DNA of 64,000 nucleotides from Lepas anatifera (taxonomy: Eukaryota; Arthropoda; Thecostraca; Lepadidae), in the NCBI GenBank assembly GCA_034440635.1, contig JAOTON010002268.1:372001-436000 (forward strand). Reading direction: 5' to 3'. Below, one piece after another: positions 32,470 through 44,300 of this stretch. The position numbers and the translations under genes were made by a program. Position 1 is the stretch's first letter, and each line of letters begins with the position of its first letter. The notes under the pieces are model-generated. The model saw only the letters and a list, made by a program, of their open reading frames with translations, was not told the DNA's origin and ran no database searches.

Positions 32470-33960
32470 GCAGCAGGACCAAGTGGTGTGAAGACCAGGC
32501 GTGCCTTTGGGACTAAGATCGGCGACTACCTGGGTCCGGGCAAGGCGCTACTACCTTCTGAGCTACCCACCTTGGGATCAGTCCTGAGGCAGGGGTGCTA
32601 TACAAGGAGCAAAAGAGCATGAAACAGTCAACTAAGAAGCAGGGCCGGGCCTACTCGTACTCCATGGCCGAGCTGGTTATTGATATGGCCGAAGTAGTGA
32701 AGACGCAATGGACGAAAATGAATGCTTGTTTTAAGCTTCCAATTGTTGTGCAAGATATTGTCATGAAAACAATGCTGCAACAGGCTTGGAAAACAGCTCA
32801 GAAAATTACTCAAAACAAGAGCAACGACTAGCCTAGACAAGTCTTTGGAGCAAAGACAGGCCTTTGAAGAAAAGCTGGACAAGCTGTTTGGACATTTGGA
32901 AGTGAAGTTATGTGCAGACGTTACGTTATGTGAAGACCATCGCGTTATGTGAAGACAAGAGTTGCCCTGTAAGTTGCAGGGGTGTGAAACCATGTAGAAG
33001 GTGCCAGAGTGCATGGCTAGCACCAGTGCCAGGAGTACCAGCAGGGGGTTCACATCACTTGCTCCTAACCTAGGGAGGTAAAGATTCCTCCTCTGGACCT
33101 GGGGTTTCTCCTCGCTGAGAAAAAAAAGAGAAAAGGCCGATATAATGATGAGTGATGTGGTTGACAAGAAACAGCAGGGAAATAAAGAAAAATGATTGAA
33201 CAAAGAAACCGATGAAAAGAAAGGAGAGAAAGGAAGATGGAAAAGGGAAGGTTGGAGCAGGAGGACATAGTCAACACAGTGAGAGAAACACTGGCAGAGT
33301 TGGAAGCATTTAAAGCTGAGAGGGGGCAAGCAAAAAAGTCACTATATAAGCTGACAAGGATACGAATAATTGCATGAAGAAAAGGAACATGCTCCAGGTG
33401 ACGGAGCTTTCCAGCACTACCTTGAGGCACCGTGCCTTCAGTCAAATAACTGGCGCCATCGCGACAGCCTTCTTGGGAGACCTCATCAGAGGCAAGGTAC
33501 TCCCCTGAGACCGCCTGTCTTGCAGTGAACATGGGGCTAAAGTGCAGAGAGCTAGAGAAGTTTTCCCTAAGGGAAAAGCTGAGGAGCATTAGTCATTGAT
33601 TGGGAAGAGAATCTGCGCTAGCAAAGAGTATCTTCACTACTTCGCATAGAAAGGAAAAGTGAAAGAAGATCAAGCTTATTTTTCAGAGTACGCAGCTAGC
33701 AAAGAAAATGATGAACCACAAACAACTACGGCTCAGAAGCCGTCAGAAGTCGTTGTCAGGACTTTATTTGACTGACTAAAAAGCCATGGAGTTGACAAAG
33801 ATCTTGACTCATCCCGAGGCCGACTCTACCATGTCAAATGCTGGGTGGAAGAGGGGCATCATCGCCTGGCTAGAGAAGTTGATTGGGAAGGAACTGCACG
33901 GGCTCATCTGCATGCTACACACCAACGAGCTGGGGCTGCGGAGGCTGGTATCAGAGTGAG
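32470..33960 (+). pseudogene. Decayed transposon-type ORF
   Basis: Broken + strand frames lie in order. MAAAGPSGVKTRRAFGTKIG then PSELPTLGSVLRQG comes first (from 32464). After a frameshift follow YKEQKSMKQ and MAELVIDMAEVVKTQWTKMN (32595-32831). ITGAIATAFLGDLI comes later (about 33440). ADSTMSNAGWKRGIIAWLEK then LHTNELGLRRLVSE is the last piece (about 33820-33960). The order and text (LPTxxxVLR, IATAxLxD, NxGWKGGxIxxLE, LHxNELxLRxL) recall a widespread family of uncharacterised transposon-associated proteins in arthropods and cnidarians that I cannot name with certainty. Stops and frameshifts show that it is dead. Confidence 0.5.
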
Positions 33961-34017
33961 GAGACTCAGGATCAACAGAGTTATCCTGGTATCAACATCT
34001 ATTCCGTCCAGTCCCCA

Positions 34018-34150
34018 AACCAGTGGTGGGTACAAGGGGGCTAGGGGAGCTCAAGCCCCCCATGTCCGAGTGCCTATAGTTAATTAATAGCCAGAGGCTG
34101 GCCCTAGGCAATGGCGGGTGAGACTTGCGCCCCTGAGGCCCCCCCAAATG
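34018..34150. mobile_element. Second copy of the small hAT-type MITE, diverged
   Basis: It starts CCAGTGGTGGGTACAAGGGG and shares CCGAGTGCCTATAGTTAAT and GGCAATGGCGGG with the copy at 39891-40050. The far end is decayed, so its boundary is approximate. Confidence 0.6.
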
Positions 34151-35074
34151 AAGTATTGGATCTGATGCTCCCCCAAACTGTAGTATTTACCTTTATGACC
34201 AAAATTTCATTTGAGAACACTTTGACCATCATTTAAATCCCTTAGATAAAAGCACTTGAAACGTAAATCACGTAAACACATCAATGCTTATATCACTTGC
34301 CTGAATAAGAAATTGGCAAAGGGAAGTCCACCACAAATAAAAAGTACCAAAATAAGCCCCAAGTAAACTAAATAAAACGTTGCTGGCCATCACAACTACA
34401 GTCCAGTGATCAGAGTACCTTTATTCCCGATGCATGATGTGTATGCATAATGCTATTGAGCACTTTGACTTGGATAATGATACTAGAAACGTTATTAACA
34501 AAAATGCATTTGTCCTTAAAACGCTTTCTTGAAAAAGATACGAAGGAATGACCCCTGTGAAGTTAAAAATATATCAAGAGACCCCAATCCAATTGAATTA
34601 AACAATTTTGGACATGATGACACAGTTTATTGTGCAGCTAAGGCTAAGTTGTAAATTTTAGAGCCAAACATCACTCCGTTCTTATCAAGTCAAGCAACCC
34701 CTCTCTTCCATGAACTTTTTTACAAAATGGTTCTGACAAGCTTGAAGCCATCTTTCATTTGTTAACATACCAAATGTATAGAGCCTGTTACTGTTATCTG
34801 CGGCTCAACCGGAACTGGTCTATAAATATCGAGCCAGTCTGTTTCTAGTTCTGGAGGAGAGGTGCTAGAACGCCTGATGGGAGGCACGTAGTTATGTACA
34901 TACATGTGAATGTGCATACGTGACATTTTAAACATCTAGAACATATTGCTCCATAAATGACGGCAGACGGTAGATATACAGCTGCCTATGGTTCTTCAAA
35001 TACCTATACATGCAACTGCAAGCCTTTATCGCGCAGAGATCTTGCAAGGTTGTACCTACCGGGTTTTAGTCCTT

Positions 35075-35921
35075 TTAACACGCGCATTGACGGGGTCTGA
35101 GCCACCTTCGGATTGACGAGAGGGGCGGGTACCCGCCCCCTAAGATCTCGAGAACCACGGTAGGTAGCAAAAAACAGTAAGCGGCGTTAGGTAGCCCATC
35201 CGCTTCTCCATCGAAAATATTTGAACCATTTTTCTGTCAGGTCACATTTAAGGTCACCAGAGGTCAAAACATGCCGTCATAGGGATAACATGTAAATTCA
35301 GTTTTTTCGGCCATTACATCTGAACAAGTCAAGATAAAGCAAAACGACTTAAACCCTATGAATCCTCGCAGCAAGCCGAATCGAATGATATATGATTTGA
35401 CCTTGCTAGGTCAAATCAAAGATTTGACCTGACCTGAGGTCAGGTCGGGGTCAAATTATTTAAAATGCATATCATTAGAACCGCAAAGCCAAGGCAAGTC
35501 TAATGAAGCTAAAATTAACGCTCTATCACCATCCGTTACTGAGTTATTCAGTAAAAACCATATTTCCCATGTATTACCAATGGAAAGGTCATGCTTCGTA
35601 CCTGACCTTAGGTCATCGATATCAAAAATACCGGAAGACATTGTAAAGAACTCGGTGGGTCTATTATGTGATATGAGTTTCAATTGGATAAGTTCACCCT
35701 GCTCCGACTTATGCTATCTTAAACTTTTTTTTGGTCGGGTCACTTGACCTGTACTGGTGACCTGACCTGAGATGACCTATCCTTAAAATTTTCACAGAAG
35801 TTGCAAAAATGATGAGGAAAAAGGTATACCAAGTACGGCGGCGCTGCGCGCCGCCGTTTTTCTGCTGTCTCCGAAAAACCCGAGGGGGTGGGTACCCGCC
35901 CCCCGTCAATGCGCGTGTTAA
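35075..35921 (-). mobile_element. TTAA element family A, complete copy between the two genes
   Basis: TTAA at 35075 and 35918 flanks it. The ends are CACGCGCATTGACGGGG, the GGGCGGGTACCCGCCCC palindrome is present, and the centre has TTGACCTGACCTGAGGTCAG. At 847 bp it is nearly full length and close in sequence to copy 1 in reverse orientation. Confidence 0.88.
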
Positions 35922-36207
35922 AGGCAATAGACCACGTTTTCCAAATCAATTAAAACAAAAATCAATTTATGGACAGATAATGTCTGAAAATCAGGAAACC
36001 GCATTTTGTTTCCACTTCCAATCGCTCAAAACAACGACATCGCCTCATTTGGTTCCAAACTTTGACAGGTTTCGGAGTGCTGAGGCGAGGATCATAATCA
36101 TAAGTTGACAAGGTTTCTACTGACCTGTCCCCTCGAATCCTGAATGTGAAATAGACCTAACATGCTTAGTCCTTAGATTATATATTCAGGCACAGATCTT
36201 CTTCAGA

Positions 36208-36455
36208 TCAGGTAGGTAAGCAATAGGTCAAATCACAAATTCTTAGTCATAGTGTAGCGAGACCTTTGCTTGTACTCGTCAAGTGTAACTATCTCTATGT
36301 CAAGACATATGTCATACATTACATATGTTACACTATGTCAAGTGCAAGGCCACCTACTGGAGGCCTAACACTTGACACAGTGTAGCCAGACCTCTGGCTT
36401 CACTATGACTAAGAATTTGTGATTCGACCAATCTGATCGTATCGTTTACCTACAT
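36208..36455. mobile_element. Foldback (long inverted repeat) element
   Basis: AATCACAAATTCTTAGTCAT (36233 onward) is inverted as ATGACTAAGAATTTGTGATT (about 36404-36423). GTAGGTAAGCAATAGGTC and GACCAATC...GTTTACCTAC extend it outwards, and AGACC/GGTCT-like text inwards. TGTCAAGTG motifs recur in the loop. Ends approximate; no coding region. Confidence 0.65.
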
Positions 36456-36736
36456 GATTCTGATGAGGGGCTGTGCCCAAACATATAAACTAAGCGTATT
36501 AGATCTATTCTACATCAAAGACTCGAGGAGACAGGCTAGTAAACACCTTGTCAATTCATATCTTCTCTTGTTTGCTACCCTTAGTTTACACAAGCTGGCT
36601 GGGGTTACTACAAGCTTCGCGTGTAATCATGAATTTGGCAGTTTGCGGCGGCTTGTGACATCTAAGGCTGTGTGGCCAAGCCATTTCTTAACATTTGTCA
36701 CGTGGCATGTGCTGCCAGATGGAAAGGGACTCTCTC

Positions 36737-36771
36737 TTCCAACTATTTCTCCAACTGAGAAATAGTTGGAA
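36737..36771. other. Perfect 15-bp hairpin
   Basis: TTCCAACTATTTCTC, a 5-base loop CAACT, then GAGAAATAGTTGGAA. The stem is exact. It is not followed by a T-run and no function is claimed. Confidence 0.85.
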
Positions 36772-38851
36772 ATGAGGTAATAATACTTTGAACTTTAAAG
36801 CTTGCGGGAATTTTATACTAAGAGCCTTGTGTGAAATGATATGCGCCAATAGCGGTTTCAATAATTATTTTCCACCCGGCTGAAAGGACTAGATTGTTCT
36901 AAACCCGAAGTTCATGACTGACACAAGTACCACTTGATAGATGTCAATAATGGCATCACTACCGCAGCGTTGACATGCGGTGAGCGGCACTCAAGCAGCT
37001 AGCCTCCTTATTACGCGCCATGTTCAGGTCAGCGTCAAATGGGCTATATTGTGTTTTGATGACACTTTCAAGTGTAAGAAGGGGCTATATTCTTCTTCTG
37101 AGTCATTGAACGCTGAAACTAAATGTGATTTCCGGATTTCCAGATTTATGTTGTCTGTAAATATTATTTTAAAGTTGATCATTTGATCCATTACATTTAA
37201 AAGGAATGAAAAGCAGGCCTTCTCCCATTTAGACAAGCTTGGAGCTATGTGCAAAAAGCCGAGGGGGTCCCATTGGACTCCCCAGGTGGTACCGAGCTGT
37301 GGCACAGACAGTGCAAGCTGTCAATGTGCTGATAATGCTCACCGCGGCACACGCTCACACTGACACTGAAAGCACTAGTTACTTCTGGTTGATAGTGATA
37401 TTTACAGATAGTCCCTGAACAACATGGGTATCATTACAAAGGGGCATTTTTGACAACCATCTGGATGATATCTCACGCCAGTCGCAAGGCTGCGTCCCTA
37501 ACAAAGCTTCAAAGCAAGAACCATACAAAAACTGCTTCCCAAAGAGCCTAAGAATGGTTTACGTTTATGCTGCTTTCCCATTATAGGCATTAGTATTACT
37601 AAGTTAATCGGTTTCTTATCAGAGTATTGCCACGGATCTTTCACTGGGGGGGGTTTAATCTGGCGATGACCAGGGTGTGGGGGCGGGAGGCGAAGTCTAA
37701 GCTTACCTTAACAGCTGTCATGGAGAAGGTAAGCAAGGCAGAAAACCAACATCAAAATCAGGAACCTTTACGTAGGCGCCCTTGGGAAATGTGAACAATA
37801 CAAAACCCTAGGTCGAACTCATACAATTTTGGAGGATATTCCTTTAGCATATAAACTAAATTTTTACAACCTGGCCGAATCCAGGAGTTCCTATGACAGG
37901 AGATTTCTTCGGCCAGGGGGGCCTTTCGAGTCCGAATGGTGCAGCATTTTGGTCTAGAGGAGGCACAATTTTGACTAAGGACGCCAATTCTTGATGTAAG
38001 ACCTATCAGAATGGTGCCAAATTTCATCCCGAAGGTGGAATAATTGCATCTTATATCTGGGGGAAGCAAAGTTTCTCATTGTAGCCCCAGGGAGTCACCT
38101 ACCTACCGAGGTCACCCACCTACAACGCTACCGAGGTGAACGATATGACTTATTCAGATACCCCACCCTTCCCTGAAATAGGTGGATTTAGTTCTTTGTC
38201 GTCTTTATGTTAATTTGAGACAGATTCATCAGCCTCTTAAGCGGCGCATAGACTCTTCTTCGCCATCCTGTCTCGGAACTGGATTATAATGGAATTGAAT
38301 AATTGAAGATGAAATAAATAAATATTTCACTTGGAAAGGTGTTTAACTCTTCTGCAGGAGGTTGATGGAATGTGAGAAAGAAGTCATCTAACTTACAAGC
38401 AAATCATAAATCTGGAAAAAATATTTCTCAAATAATTCTTAAAAATTACAAAAAGATAGAAGCTAGTGCAATTTAAACGATTCATAACTCTCTTTTCAGC
38501 TTCTGCAAATGACGTCGGGATTTCACCTTCAGTCCAACATTCAGCTAACATAAGAGAGCGTCTGATCTGGCAGCCGAGAAACTGTCATCTTTCCCACAGT
38601 GTCTCACGTGTGTTTACATGAACAATATGAATTTGTTCGGAGTATTCAGCTTCAGTCACCTTCTCTGACATACTTGCACTGGCTGTAAATGTGATGAGGG
38701 ACTTTCTTTCCTTTTACAGACATGTCCACTATTGATCACGCCTCTCACCAATCTCCCTGCGTCCGTGATAAGATGACCACCAATCACGCCAGTGCTCGTG
38801 TATATGTTCCTATATACAACATCTTCACCTCGTACACACCCACCCAGGTGA
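36772..38851. other. Intergenic, downstream of EAAT
   Basis: Should contain the EAAT 3'UTR (- strand), but I found no convincing poly(A) signal near the stop. No other gene is recognised. Confidence 0.5.
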
Positions 38852-39200
38852 TCAGATCTGGGTTTCCGAGTTGGCCACCCGTTTCTCCAGCCAGCTATTC
38901 CTGGTGGGTGCGTTGTACGCCGGGGCGTTACCGCGCTCCTCGCCAGGCGTCATCGGTCCCCCACGGAGCGGCAGCATCGCGCCAGAGGGCGCCACGGAGG
39001 GACAGATGGAGCCGCGCGGCAGCATGGAGCCGCGGCCGCCGGAGAGGGCGACGCTGCCGGAGCGCAGCATGTCGGCCATCTGGCGCTCCTTCTTCTCCGC
39101 CTCGGCGTCCATGCGGGCCAGCTCGTCCTGGCAGAGGTGCTGCACAATGCCTGCCCCGTAGGCATCGCCCAGCACGTTGATGGACGTGCGCATCCGGTCA
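38852..39200 (-). CDS. EAAT: EAAT exon 10 (TM8 end, cytosolic tail, stop)
   Basis: The acceptor is CCGCCACAG. It completes Leu445 and encodes [20 protein letters not shown] and [20 protein letters not shown]. Asp446 and Arg449 are the substrate-binding pair of TM8, and Asp457 is in NVLGD. A tail of about 90 residues follows, rich in Gly, Ser, Pro, Arg and Met ([23 protein letters not shown]), and ends NSETQI before the TGA. ETQI fits the class I PDZ-binding pattern (S/T-x-hydrophobic), comparable to the tails of some vertebrate EAATs. Confidence 0.96.
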
Positions 39201-41292
39201 CTGTGGCGGGGGCAAGCAGGTACAGATTTTGTCGCATGAACTTCTCTCTTCCATAGACTTCAAAATATTACTGAAGAAATCATAAATACTGACGACGCAT
39301 ATGAAGAGGCTTTACAATTTGTGTGAATGAGTCACAGGCTATTGCTGTACCCAGCTGTACCGGGGCCCAACAGCTTAGACCAATGGCGTGGATTTCTAAA
39401 AACTATGAAGAGTACCCCAATCTTAAGAAAGAATACCAATAGCCTCTATATCAAAACGATTTGTCTGATAAAAGGTGTATCCTAGCCTTCTTTCAGGTAT
39501 TTTGAACAGCACAAGAAACTGAAAGTCCTTAAAATGAAAAACACAAAAATGTAATTGACATTGCAACACGGATCATTTGTATTCACGTTTTACTGGAGGT
39601 TACCGGGCACCCCAAAAGACATTTAAATCCGCAACCCCTGGCGAAGATGGTTCTTGAGCAGAAACTAATACAGCAAAGTTAATGTAGGCTTTTCCATGAT
39701 ATACATGCGACAACTTGCTAGACCATGTTAAAGAATGCAAGTCTCCATAGTTTGGACGAGGCTCCGAAAAACACAGCCTGCAGCAGACCTCAAGTTTCCA
39801 CCTATGCTAACATCCCGAACCTCCCAAGTGGCAATGGTACAAAGCTGAAGATTTGAGAATCAAGGTGCGACCTGGTCATATCGGTTCCAGGCAGTGACAG
39901 ATACAAAGGAGGCTAGGGGGCTCAAGCGCTCCGAAATGTCCGAGTGCCTATAGTTAATGCATAGCCGCAGGCTGTTGCGAGGCAATGGCGGGAGAGACTT
40001 GAGCCCCCTAGCCACCGTTCCCAAATAAATGCTGTGCTGGATCCGCCACTGGTTCCAGGAATTTGCAGTTATAGTTGGCAATAAACCAACTTCAAAACTA
40101 TTGAACTCAGTATCAGTTCATGCATAACCGAATAAAATCAATGGAGCGAGGAACAGGCACTATCTCACATGGTCCAGTCCCTAGTTCCACTTTCCCCCAG
40201 AGCCCTGGTTTCTACGCCTCGACTTGGATCATCCGACTCACAGTAGCCAGTCGACGGTGAAGATGAGGGCCACGTCGTGTGTGGGCAGTCCCAGCGCCTG
40301 CAGGATCAGCAGCATGGTGACCAGCGCCGCCGAGGGGATGGAGGCGGCTCCAATCGACGCCAGGGTGGCCGTCAGGCTGTGGAACACGGCCATCGCCAAC
40401 AGACGCACATCAGTCATCGGCGGCAACGCGTCGGGGTCTCTGGGCCAAAGTGAAACGAGAAAAACACCTTCAGCTTAGTATGTAAAGTGCAATAGAAGTG
40501 ACTCTCTTATTGAGAACACATACTCTGTCTGGGCGGTGAGATTGGTGGGTTCACTGTCAGGGTTGGTGATCGGTGGGTTCACTGCCAGGTCAGTGATCGA
40601 TGAGTTCACTGCCTAGGTGGTGATCGGTGAGATCACTCTCAGGTTGGTGATCGGTGGGTTTACTGTCAGGGTTAGTGATCGATGGGTTCACTGTCAGGTT
40701 GGTTATCGGTGGGTTTAATGTCAGGGTTGGTGATCGGTGGGTTCACTGCCAGGGTTGGTGATTGGTGAGTTCACTAACAGGTTGGTGATCGGTGGGCTTA
40801 CTGTCAGACTTGGTGATCGGTGGGTTCGCTGTCAGGATTGATGATAGGTGGATTCACTGTCAGGTTGGTGATCGGTGGGTTCACTGTCAGGCTGATGATC
40901 GGTGCGTTCGCTTTCAGGTTGATGGTTGGTGGGTTCACTGTCAGGTTGGTGATCAGTGGGTTCACTGTCAGGCTGGTGATCGTTGGATTTACTGCCAGGT
41001 TGGTGATCGATGGATTCAGTGTCATGTTGGTGATCGGTGGTTTCGCTGTCAGGGCTGGTGATCGGTGGATTCACTGTCAGGTTGGTGATCGGTGGGCTCA
41101 CTGTCATGGTTTGAGATTGGTAGGTTTACTGTCAGGGTTAATGATAGTCTTGACAGACAGCTGTGACGAAGAATGATAGGATCCAATGAAATAAAAGGCG
41201 AACACAAGCATCAGTATCGTTACCATGTAAGTAATTTGAAGAGTTTTCGATCCAACGGCCTAGAAAAAAATTACATCGAGGGAGCTTCTGTT

Positions 41293-41343
<51 letters not shown>

Positions 41344-44300
41344 GTCACTGAGCTCTCCAGTAAACGAACTAAAAGATACAGGAAGAAAGGTTTAGAGATA
41401 AAATGACGGAATCAATATTTTTTAAATATTTTTTTTGCGTTCCCGACCCGGGAACAGGAATCAAGCCTTTACCAGACGTTTCGAGCTAATCTTCAGTGAA
41501 ACACTGCCATTTAATGTGTAATTTTGAGTTCCCACTAAAGGCAGGATGATATCCCTAACAGTATTGGTGAATTTCAATGTCTATTTTGGTCACATTTGAA
41601 TGTTTAATGGTTGTTCAACAGCAACATTGACAGTAGAATTACTAATCCCAAACCAGAACATTAACCAATAGACTCAAATACTGCGACTAAATAGTTGCTG
41701 CCCCTGTTTCCAGAACATTTTATGTTTGTGCATGCAGGGGTGTAATTTTCCAAAAATCTTTGGGGGTGCTCAGCCGGTGGGGGGCGGCAACCCATAGGGG
41801 CGGCGGCGTTGCGGGGGCGGCACCCCTTCATTGCGCCAAATCTGTTATTCAAATATTTTTTGCGTCTTTTATAGCACAGGGAACATTTTACTTAAATATT
41901 GGGCAGGTTTTCTACAGCTTTTACGAAACATGTTTGATTTTTAGGCAACTTCCCGAAGCTACGTAAACGTCTTAAAATAATCCAATCTGAGTTTAAATCT
42001 ATCCAAGATTGAAGTATATCAGTTTTGCGGGGTTAAATTTTACTTCAGAATGGCAGAGTGGATGAAAAAGTAAAGGACTTAATCACTACGTGAAAAAAGA
42101 AAAAAAACACCGATAACACTCCAACCAATGCGTGTATTGTTCTGTAAATATTAACAAATATTGCCGCTCCACTGTACCCGTGGCATGCCTTTTATTTTTG
42201 CCCTATCGCCCTTCATTTTTACCCTAACACACAGGGGCGTTAACAATCAGTGCTGCAGTGATGAGCGCAGGGCCAGGGGCGGACGCAGACCCGAGTTTTT
42301 TTTTGGGGGGCACCCATGTCTGCCTCTCCTCCTGTGGGGAGGGGGGACGTGCGATTTTGGTGCGCGACAGAATTGGTATAAGGTACCTCTCCAAGTACAT
42401 GATCAGAGGTCACTCACTCTCCTGGGGTGGGGGAACAAAGATTGAATTGCTCGACAGACCCAGTGTAAACACATTTTAATTTCTTCGGCCTTTGGAGGGC
42501 AAAAGAAAGTTTGAACCCCCTTTCAGCGCTTTGGGGGGACCATCGCTGGAATGCCCCCCCCCCTACGTCCGCCAATACCCAGGGCAGCAGTTATGGACTA
42601 AGAACGGAACAAATTAGAATGAAAGTGAGAAGCTGGGGGCGACAGTGATTGGCCGAGGCGGCAAGAAGCAGGGCAAAGTCATAAGTCGAGGGCGGCAGTG
42701 ATGAGCCAGGGGCAATAGCTTTGAACTAGGAGCAGGGCGAATCAGTGGAAGTGATAAGACGAGGGCGGCAGTGAGGACTCGGGGGCGGCAGTTATGGACT
42801 AAGGGCGGCACCACACAGGGCGGCAGTGATAAGTAGGAGAGGGGGCGGCATTGATTAGCCGAGGGTGGCACGAATCAAGACAAAGGGGATAAGCCAAGGA
42901 CGAGGAAGAGGAGGACGAGGAAGAATTACGCGTGTTCACTCGCATTGACGGGGGTGGGTACCCGACCCCCTCGGGTTTTTCGGAGACAGTAGAAAAACGG
43001 CGGCGCGTAGCGCCGCCGTACTTGGCCTCCCTTTTCTCTTGTTATTTTTACAACTTCTGTGAAAATTTTAAGGTTAGGTCATCTCAGGTCAGGTCACCAG
43101 TACAGGTCAAGTGACCCGACCTCAAAAAAGTTTAAGCTAGCATAAGTCGGAGCAGGGTGAACTTATCCGATTGAAACTCATATCACATAATGGCCTCACC
43201 GAGATCTCTAAAATATGTTCCGGTATTTTCGATATCGATGACCTAAGGTCAGGTACGAGGCATGACCTCTCCATTGGAAATACATGGGAAAAATGTTTTT
43301 TACGGAATAACTCAGTAACGGATGGTGATAGAGCATTTAATTTAGCTGCATTAGACTTGCCTGGGCTTTGCGGTTCTAATGATATGCATTTTATATAATT
43401 TGACCCTGACCTGACCTCAGGTCAGGTCAAATCTTTGATTTGACCTAGCAAGGTCAAATTATATATCATTCGATTTGGCTTGCTAAGAGGATTCATATAG
43501 TTGAAGTTGTTTTGCTCTATCTTTACTTGTTCAGATGTAATGGCCGAAAAACTGAATTTACATGTTATCCCTATGACGGTATGTTTTGACCTCTCGTGAC
43601 CTTAAATGTGACCTGACAAAAAAATGGTTCCAATGTTTTTGATGGAGAAGTGGATGTGCAGTCCAACGCCGTTTACCGTTTTCGCTACCTACCGTGGTTC
43701 TCGAGATCTTAGGGGGCGGGTACCCGCCCCCGTCAATGCGAAGGTGGCTCAGACCCCCGTCAATGCGCGTGTTAATATACATCAGCAGCGTAAAAGCTCC
43801 TATTGGTGGCTCACCTGACGGTAATAAGTCCGCCGATGCTCAGGTTGACGTCGTTCTTCTGGGCGATGAAGATGGAGGCAACGGCTTCGTACAGGGCTGT
43901 TCCGTCCATGTTTACTGTGGCGCCCACCGGTAGCACGAACCTGCGCGTCACGCAGCCAGAGTAACAGTGTCACCTGGAAATGGCCGAGTGAACCCTCTTC
44001 CTCCCTAAATTCGCGTAAAGAATAAACCATGCCAATTATGGCACTAACAGCCAGTGTTTTTGACTACATTGGAAAATCTTAGGGGCTAAAGTTGGCCATT
44101 ACCAGTTCGTTTTTTGACAGTCTCTGCAAATATAAATGTTTATCTTTTAATATTATGAAAAAAATTGCATCACAGTTTCTCCAAGTATCTTATTTTATTC
44201 ATGTTGTTCTGTTTGTGACAGTGTGCATGCAGTTCAGATCTCGCTTGGATCTGCAGTTTATTAGATGCTTATTTCAGCAGGACATAGGCTGGGTCTATTG

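Noticed and set aside
32628..33329. 233-codon - strand open frame, rich in Phe, Ser, Leu and Cys
   Set aside because: It is antisense to the purine-rich part of the decayed transposon ORF. Its composition reflects that bias and no family is recognised.
40792..41176. Repeat proteins encoded by the 27-bp array (both strands)
   Set aside because: Same reason: open frames arise from the unit length, and the array lies in an EAAT intron.
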